From: Sulfuritalea sp.
Lineage (GTDB): Bacteria > Pseudomonadota > Gammaproteobacteria > Burkholderiales > Rhodocyclaceae
Direction: 5' to 3'
Assembly: GCA_016712985.1 (NCBI GenBank)
Contig: JADJQA010000044.1
Location: 1-22,439 of the forward strand
Length of the DNA: 22,439 nt
Positions 18,071 through 22,439 of the stretch are shown here, in pieces (position 1 is the first letter of the stretch; the number at the start of each line of letters is the position of its first letter). A program made the translations under genes and the position numbers. The notes beneath the pieces were generated by a model. It saw only the letters and a program-made list of their open reading frames with translations. It was not told where the DNA came from and did not search any database.

Positions 18071-18735
18071 GCGCAGTCCGGTAGAGCTGACGGGATTCAA
18101 TATAGTCGAGAACGCCCTCGGCAACCAGATGGCGCACGCTGAGGCCCAGCGCCAGGCGCCGGCGGATTGCCGTGGCGGAAATCTCCAGCGCGGTGATGGC
18201 GACAGACGATGCGGCCGGCGGGTGCGCCGGCCAGGTCGGCGGCGTCACCTGGCGCGCGGCGAATTCGCGATCAAGCGCCGTATTGCCTGCGCCGACTTTC
18301 AATTCGTGTCCCGCGCGCGTCGCCACGGCAATATGCGCCAGCCCGAACAGCTCGCGCCAGCGCGTGCCAGGCCTCGAATCGGGCGAAAGCATCGGCGCCC
18401 AGCAACAGCACCAGCGGGCGCTGCGCGCCGTGCAGCAGGCGCTGGCGTTCCAGCGTTTCGACGGTGTAGCTCGGCCGGCCCGCCGGGTCGAGCACTTCCG
18501 CGGCATCGACGCTGAAGCCGGGGGCATCGGCGAGGGCCCGCTCGACCATCGCCAGGCGATGCACGGCGGCGCACTGTGGCGCATCGCGCAGGGCCGGCCT
18601 GCCGGCCGGGATGAAACACACTTCAGCCAGGCCCAGCGCCTCGCGCGCCTCGATGGCCAGTCGCAGGTGCGCGACATGCAGCGGATCGAAGGTGCCGCCG
18701 AAGAGGCCGAGAACTCCCCCGTGTTCTTCATGCAT
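18060..18735 (-). CDS. nadD: Nicotinate-nucleotide adenylyltransferase NadD, one frameshift
   Basis: Makes nicotinic acid adenine dinucleotide from NaMN and ATP in NAD synthesis. It starts MHEEHGGVLGLFGGTFDPLH, where GGTFDPLHxAH is the nucleotidyltransferase signature, then VAHLRLAIEAREALGLAEVC and FIPAGRPALRD. Further on are PSYTVETLERQR and LLGADAFARFEAWH. After a frame change near 18360 it reads LFGLAHIAVATRAGHELKVG and ends ISATAIRRRLALGLSVRHLV then AEGVLDYIESRQLYRTAHGH, with the ISxTxIR motif. About 225 residues. Its start lies inside the end of the membrane-protein gene upstream. Confidence 0.92.
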
Positions 18736-19483
18736 CGGGCTGTGCCGGCGCCTCGAACACGTCGCGGTAAGACAGATACGCTGGCCGCCATCGTCGGCGC
18801 CAGCACGAAGATCAGCAGCATACGCAGCGCAACGGAGAGAATGGCGACCAGCGTCGGCGAAATCAGGCCGGCGACGACAAGGATCAGGCCGGGCAGTACG
18901 CCGCCCGCCAGCACCAGCGCCAGGGCGTACATCGTGAATACGCCAGTTGCGCCAACACGCGACAAAGCTGAAGAACAGCGATTTGCCGGCGCCGACGCCA
19001 TTCCAGACCGCCAGCAGCGGCGCGAACCAGAAGGCCATCAGCAGCGGCGAGGCCAGCAGCAGAATCACCGCGAGGTCGCCGGCGAGCGCCATCGCCTCGG
19101 CCTCATCAAGCCCGTCGCCGATATCGATCGGCTCGCCCAGCGCAAAGCCGCCCAGCACCAGCAGGCTGGAGCCGACCAGGTGCAGGCCGCCAAGACGTAT
19201 CAGCCGAACCTGCTGGGCGCTGATACCGGCGATCAGGGTTTCGCTGGAAAACCGCTGGCCGCGCTCAATCGCGCGGAAGCCGTTAGCCAGCATGACCGTC
19301 AGGGTCGGCAGCAACAGCGGCAGCAGGAAAGGGCCAAGCTTCCCGGGATCAGGTTGACCACGATCACGATCAGCAGGTAGGCAAGGTTACCGCGGTTGCC
19401 AGCGGCGGATGGCGGCGGAACAGGGCAAAGCCGCCAGCAGCCAGAAGAACTCCGTGGCGGGCAGGCAGCCGGCGCGCGTCCAT
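18728..19483 (-). CDS. BPSS1780-family membrane protein, frameshifted
   Basis: Polytopic inner-membrane protein of unknown function, about 250 residues. It starts MDARRLPARHG with FALFRRHPPL, then in another frame AYLLIVIVVNLIP, then LLPTLTVMLANGFRAIERGQ, SSETLIAGISAQQVRLIRLG, GEPIDIGDGLDEAEAMALAG and SPLLMAFWFAPLLAVWNGVG. After a further change come FTMYALALVLAGGVLPGLIL and LRMLLIFVLAPTMAASV. Five to six membrane spans. GGAGGA precedes the ATG at 19483, which overlaps the ttcA stop (TGATG). The stop near 18728 overlaps the nadD start. Frame changes near 19330-19390, 18950 and 18770. Family naming is from memory of its conserved opening pattern. Confidence 0.75.
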
Positions 19484-20412
19484 CAGTCCTCCTCCCCTTC
19501 AAAACGGACGGCTTGCGACGATCCCGTGGGCAGGACAGGCGCATCGAAGGCAATGTCGCCGTCCGCGTCCGGGATTCCGCCTGCCTTCAATCCGGCAAAG
19601 TCGAACAGCCGCGCATCCAGCAGATGCGATGGCACCACGTTGCCCAGGCTGCGGAACATGTTCTCGATGCGCCCGGGGAAGCGCTTGTCCCAGTCCCGCA
19701 ACATCTGCGCGATCTGCTGGCGCTGCAAGTTCGGCTGCGAACCGCACAGGTTGCCGGGAATGATCGGAAAGGCGCGCACCTCCGCCCAGGCTTCGAGGTC
19801 GCGCTCGCGGCAATAGGCCAGCGGGCGAATCACGACGTTGCGGCCGTCATCGGAGACCAGTTTGGGCGACATGGATTTCAGCTTGCCGCCAAAGAACATG
19901 TTGAGGAACAGCGTTTCCAGCATGTCGTCGCGATGATGGCCGAGCGCGATCCGGGTCGCTCCCAGTTCGCCGGCGACGCGATACAACACCCCGCGGCGCA
20001 GGCGCGAACACAGCGAACAGGTGGTCTTGCCCTCCGGTATCACCCGCTTGACGATGGAATAGGTGTCCTCGTCTTCGATGTGGAAAGGCACGCCGATCCC
20101 GCGCAGGTAATTCGGCAGCACGTCCGCGGGGAAGCCAGGTTGCTTCTGGTCCAGATTGACTGCGACGATGTCGAAGTCGATCGGCGCATGCACGCGCAGG
20201 AACAGCAGGATATCAGCAGGGCGAAGGAATCCCTTACCGCCGGAAAGGCAGACCATGACCTTGTCGCCCGCCTCGATCATGTTGAAGTCGGCGATCGCCT
20301 TGCCCACCTCGCGGCGCAGGTGTTTGGCCAGCTTGTTGGCCTCGAACGCGACTTTCTGCGCCTGGCGGGCGGTCGGCGCCGCGTTCGGGTTGGTGGTCAG
20401 TGGTGCGTTCAT
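19483..20412 (-). CDS. ttcA: tRNA 2-thiocytidine synthetase TtcA
   Basis: Iron-sulfur PP-loop enzyme that thiolates cytidine 32 of tRNAs. 309 residues, open throughout: MNAPLTTNPNAAPTARQAQK, then EVGKAIADFNMIEAGDKVMV and CLSGGKGFLRPADILL. The expected PP-loop is SGGKDS followed by a LLDIL-like segment; the observed SGGKGFLRPAD fits a one-base insertion compensated about 20 bases later, so the true residues are probably normal. Cluster-binding cysteines appear in TTCSLCSRLRRGVLY and PGNLCGSQ; ALGHHRDDMLETLFLNMFFG is the second nucleotide-binding region. The frame is continuous upstream with the SDR gene because no stop separates them. The start at 20412 was chosen from family length. Confidence 0.93.
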   Translation of the reverse strand: MNAPLTTNPNAAPTARQAQKVAFEANKLAKHLRREVGKAIADFNMIEAGDKVMVCLSGGKGFLRPADILLFLRVHAPIDFDIVAVNLDQKQPGFPADVLPNYLRGIGVPFHIEDEDTYSIVKRVIPEGKTTCSLCSRLRRGVLYRVAGELGATRIALGHHRDDMLETLFLNMFFGGKLKSMSPKLVSDDGRNVVIRPLAYCRERDLEAWAEVRAFPIIPGNLCGSQPNLQRQQIAQMLRDWDKRFPGRIENMFRSLGNVVPSHLLDARLFDFAGLKAGGIPDADGDIAFDAPVLPTGSSQAVRFEGEED

Positions 20413-20526
20413 GCTGCCTCTGCCGGGCCGCCCCGGAGGCAGCCAGTCAACATCCGGAAGCCGCAACTGCGGCTGAACCGTAGTCCCCTTTCGCGGAAAG
20501 AGGGGCTGCGAAGGGATAGTGCTCGG

Positions 20527-21291
20527 CTGGAGAAAGTGTGCAGTGCGTCCGCCGTCGACGTTGATCACCTGTCCGGTGACATAGGGGGCATCGAAGACGA
20601 GAAATTTCACGGTGTGCGCAATGTCGGCGGGCGAGCCGACGCGCTTCAACAGCGTGTGCGCAATGATAGCCGTGCGCTCGGCGGGCGGAAAGTCATTCTT
20701 GCCCTGGGGCCATTCGATAGCGCCGGGCGCCACCGCGATGACCCGCACCCGCGGCCTGAGTTCAACGCCAGCGCACGGGTCAGCCCGAGCAGGCCAGCCT
20801 TCGCCGCGCAGTGAAGGCGGATAACCCTTCAACGGACGCTCGGCATGGATGTCGGTGATGTTGACGATACAGCCGCCGCTAGCTTCCAGATGCGGCGCCG
20901 CCGCCTGCGCCAGGAACAGCGGCGCCTTGAGGTTGGTGCCGATCAGGTCATCCCATGCCGCCGTGTCCACGGCGCCGACTTTGGTCGCGAAGAACGACGA
21001 AGCATTGTTCACCAGCGCATCGAGCCGGCCAAAACGATCCACGACGGACTCCACCAGCGCGGGGCAGTACCGCCGTATCCAGAAGGTCGGCGAAAACCGC
21101 GGCGGATTCGCCGGCCCGATCCGACCGTGCCGCATTCAGCTCGGCGGCCAGCGCCGCCGCGGCAGTGACCGACGAGCGATAGTGAATCGCCACGCGGGCG
21201 CCCGCCGCATGCAGTGCGCGCGCGATCTCAGCGCCGACACGGCGGGCAGCGCCGGTAACCAGAACAACCGGGGATTCGTGGCAAGACTCAT
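20527..21291 (-). CDS. Short-chain dehydrogenase, pteridine-reductase-like, frameshifted
   Basis: NADPH-dependent Rossmann oxidoreductase, probably reducing dihydropteridines (FolM/PTR1-like). It starts MSLATNP, then in the neighbouring frame VVLVTGAARRVGAEIARALH, where the TGxxRRxG cofactor loop with double arginine suits a pteridine reductase, and AIHYRSS. Further parts are VDRFGRLDALVNNASSFFAT, AAWDDLIGTNLKAPLFLAQA and GGCIVNITDIHAERPLKGYP. The catalytic YxxxK is recovered as YCAAK in a shifted frame near 20815. It closes VKFLVFDAPYVTGQVINVDG and GRTAHFLQ. Four to five frame changes. No stop follows HFLQ in this frame; reading continues into ttcA through about 115 bases that contain small hairpins. 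The start overlaps the tcdA stop (ATGA). Confidence 0.83.
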
Positions 21292-22099
21292 GCTGGAAGT
21301 ATGGCAGCGAGAACCCGCGCCGCCGTGCGAAGCCAAAACTTGCCGTGACCGCCACCGAAGAGCCGTAGCCCGCGCAGTTGAGGCCCGCTGCCGCATCGAA
21401 CCCCTCGTCCGCAACGGCGCCGGCAAGGCCGAAGGAGTCGTCCGCAGTGGTGTCCCCGGGACGACGGCAGCCGGTCGCCGAATCTGCTCCGGCGAAAACA
21501 CGCACTCGACGCCGAACTGCTTCTTCGGCTCGCGTGAAGCCGTAATCCTTGCGCAGTCGCGCGCGGACTTTCGAGGCCAGCGCGTCCTGCGTGGTACGCG
21601 ACTAGAGTCAGGACTTCGATTCGCGTCGGTTCGGTGCGCCCGCCGGCGCCGCCGGTCGTCACGACGCAGATGCCGGCACGGCGGCAATGGGCGATCAACG
21701 CTGCCTTGGCGCGCACCTGGTCGATGGCGTCGATTACCGCGTCGAGGCGCAGAATCAGGACAGCCACATTGGCTTCGTCGATGAACTCTTCCGGCGTACC
21801 CCGCAGGCCGGGGATTGATCGCCGCGATGCCGTTCCCGCATGGCGGCCACCCTAGCCGCGCCGAAGCTCGATTCAGGCGCACGAACCTGCCGATTCCACA
21901 TCGGATTCGACGACGCGATCCAGATCGATCGGCGTCAACCGCCCGACGCCGGAGCGCGCCAGCGCCTCCGCCGCCCACGACCCGACGCCGCCGATGCCCA
22001 CCACCACCATGCGCCGCCGCGGCTCTGGCAAACGCCGGCCCCATACAGGCGCTCGATGCCGCCGAAACGGCGTCGCGTAATCAAGGTGGCGGAAGTCAT
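21288..22099 (-). CDS. tcdA: tRNA threonylcarbamoyladenosine dehydratase TcdA, frameshifted
   Basis: E1-like, ATP-dependent enzyme that cyclises t6A37 in tRNA. It starts MTSATLITRRRFGGIERLYG, typical for the family, then VVVVGIGGVGSWAAEALARS pieced from two frames, IDLDRVVES, VAVLILRLDAVIDAIDQVRA and KAALIAHCRRAGICVVTTGG with AGGRTEPTRIEV. After further changes come REPKKQFGVECVFSPEQIRR and the C-terminal GYGSSVAVTASFGF and ARVLAAILPA. About 268 residues. At least four frame changes (near 21310, 21490-21600, 21780-21830 and 21910-22040). It lies first in the reverse-strand run. Confidence 0.87.
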
Positions 22100-22390
22100 G
22101 CCCGGAATTCTATCCGGCGCCGGGCAAGGTAGCTCGATTGGCGAAGAACCGAAATGCCAGAAGCTGGGAAACATCGTGGCTTAGCACAAGTTGTCGCTGC
22201 TCCGCTGCACCCGTTTGAATTTGGTTTGTCCTGATTCCCGGGAGAAGAGGTAAAGTAGGCGCTCAAAGCAAGAACAAGAGAGGACCCCGCGAGGAAGTTC
22301 AGCGACGCACCGAGCCCGCCGTCGAGCGTATTGGCGGCTTGCCATGCTTGCCTCTGGCGGGGCCGGAATAGTCGAGACTGGAGGAGCGGC
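22100..22390. other. Divergent intergenic region
   Basis: About 290 bases between tcdA and a forward response-regulator gene, expected to hold promoters for both. No tRNA, repeat or convincing coding frame was seen. The only usable signal is GGAGGAG at 22380-22386, a strong ribosome binding site four bases before the ATG at 22391. TAAAGT at 22251-22256 with TTGTCC 19 bases upstream is a weak promoter candidate. Confidence 0.4.
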
Positions 22391-22439
22391 ATGACCAAGA
22401 AGATTCTGATCGCGGATGACGAGCCGAATATCGTCATTT
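22391..22439 (+). CDS. Response regulator receiver protein, 5' end only
   Basis: The first 16 residues read MTKKILIADDEPNIVI, the opening beta strand and acidic pair (DDE) of a CheY-like receiver domain; the phosphorylation aspartate lies beyond the window. A strong GGAGGAG ribosome binding site supports the start. The output domain and partner kinase cannot be seen. Confidence 0.85.
   Translation, partial: MTKKILIADDEPNIVI

Noticed and set aside
18172..20814. Long forward frames (402 and 472 residues) over nadD, the membrane gene, ttcA and the SDR
   Set aside because: They are antisense to recognisable genes and carry no motif of their own.

Overview
The window (22,439 bases, GC-rich, roughly 60-65% by eye) looks like a betaproteobacterial chromosome, most likely order Rhodocyclales. 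The main support is the compact reverse-strand housekeeping run tcdA, pteridine-reductase-like SDR, ttcA, BPSS1780-type membrane protein, nadD, rsfS, rlmH, maf and rng. Naming the order is inference from gene content, not a database match. Almost every gene carries one or more single-base frame changes, several in catalytic motifs and some in compensating pairs. That pattern suggests uncorrected sequencing or assembly errors more than genuine gene death. Gene ends below were placed by following homology across frame changes, so internal positions are approximate.

Layout. 1-995: a damaged cysteine-rich coding region running into a zinc-ribbon (zf-TFIIB-like) protein. 992-1613: mobA. 2654-1696, reverse: a small membrane protein and a DUF2752 protein. 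2919-14517, forward: a five-gene cassette made of a DUF499 ATPase, a small conserved partner protein, an AlbA_2/Schlafen-type regulator-like ATPase, a DUF1156 DNA methyltransferase, and a phospholipase-D nuclease fused to a SNF2-type helicase. 14711-14638, reverse: tRNA-Gly(CCC), with its 3' end facing the cassette. 16199-14732, reverse: rng. 16226-16646: a dense patch of direct and inverted repeats. 22099-16643, reverse: the housekeeping run. The right edge holds the first codons of a CheY-like response regulator on the forward strand.

The cassette is the item of interest. The combination of methylase, DUF499 ATPase, and helicase with a nuclease domain resembles known antiphage arrangements (helicase-methylase-ATPase or 'Hma'-like, loosely related to DISARM). 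This naming is from memory and was not searched. The methylase would mark self DNA, the ATPase and the helicase-nuclease would act on unmarked DNA, and the AlbA_2 protein may sense or regulate.

Inside the cassette the 5' end of the methylase gene and its leader occur twice. The non-coding leader (about 94% identical) is better conserved than most of the duplicated coding part. Both leaders hold a perfect 11-bp inverted repeat ending just before the start codon. The truncated first copy ends in a perfect 17-bp inverted repeat. The full-length methylase appears to lack the segment that normally carries its SAM-binding motif I.
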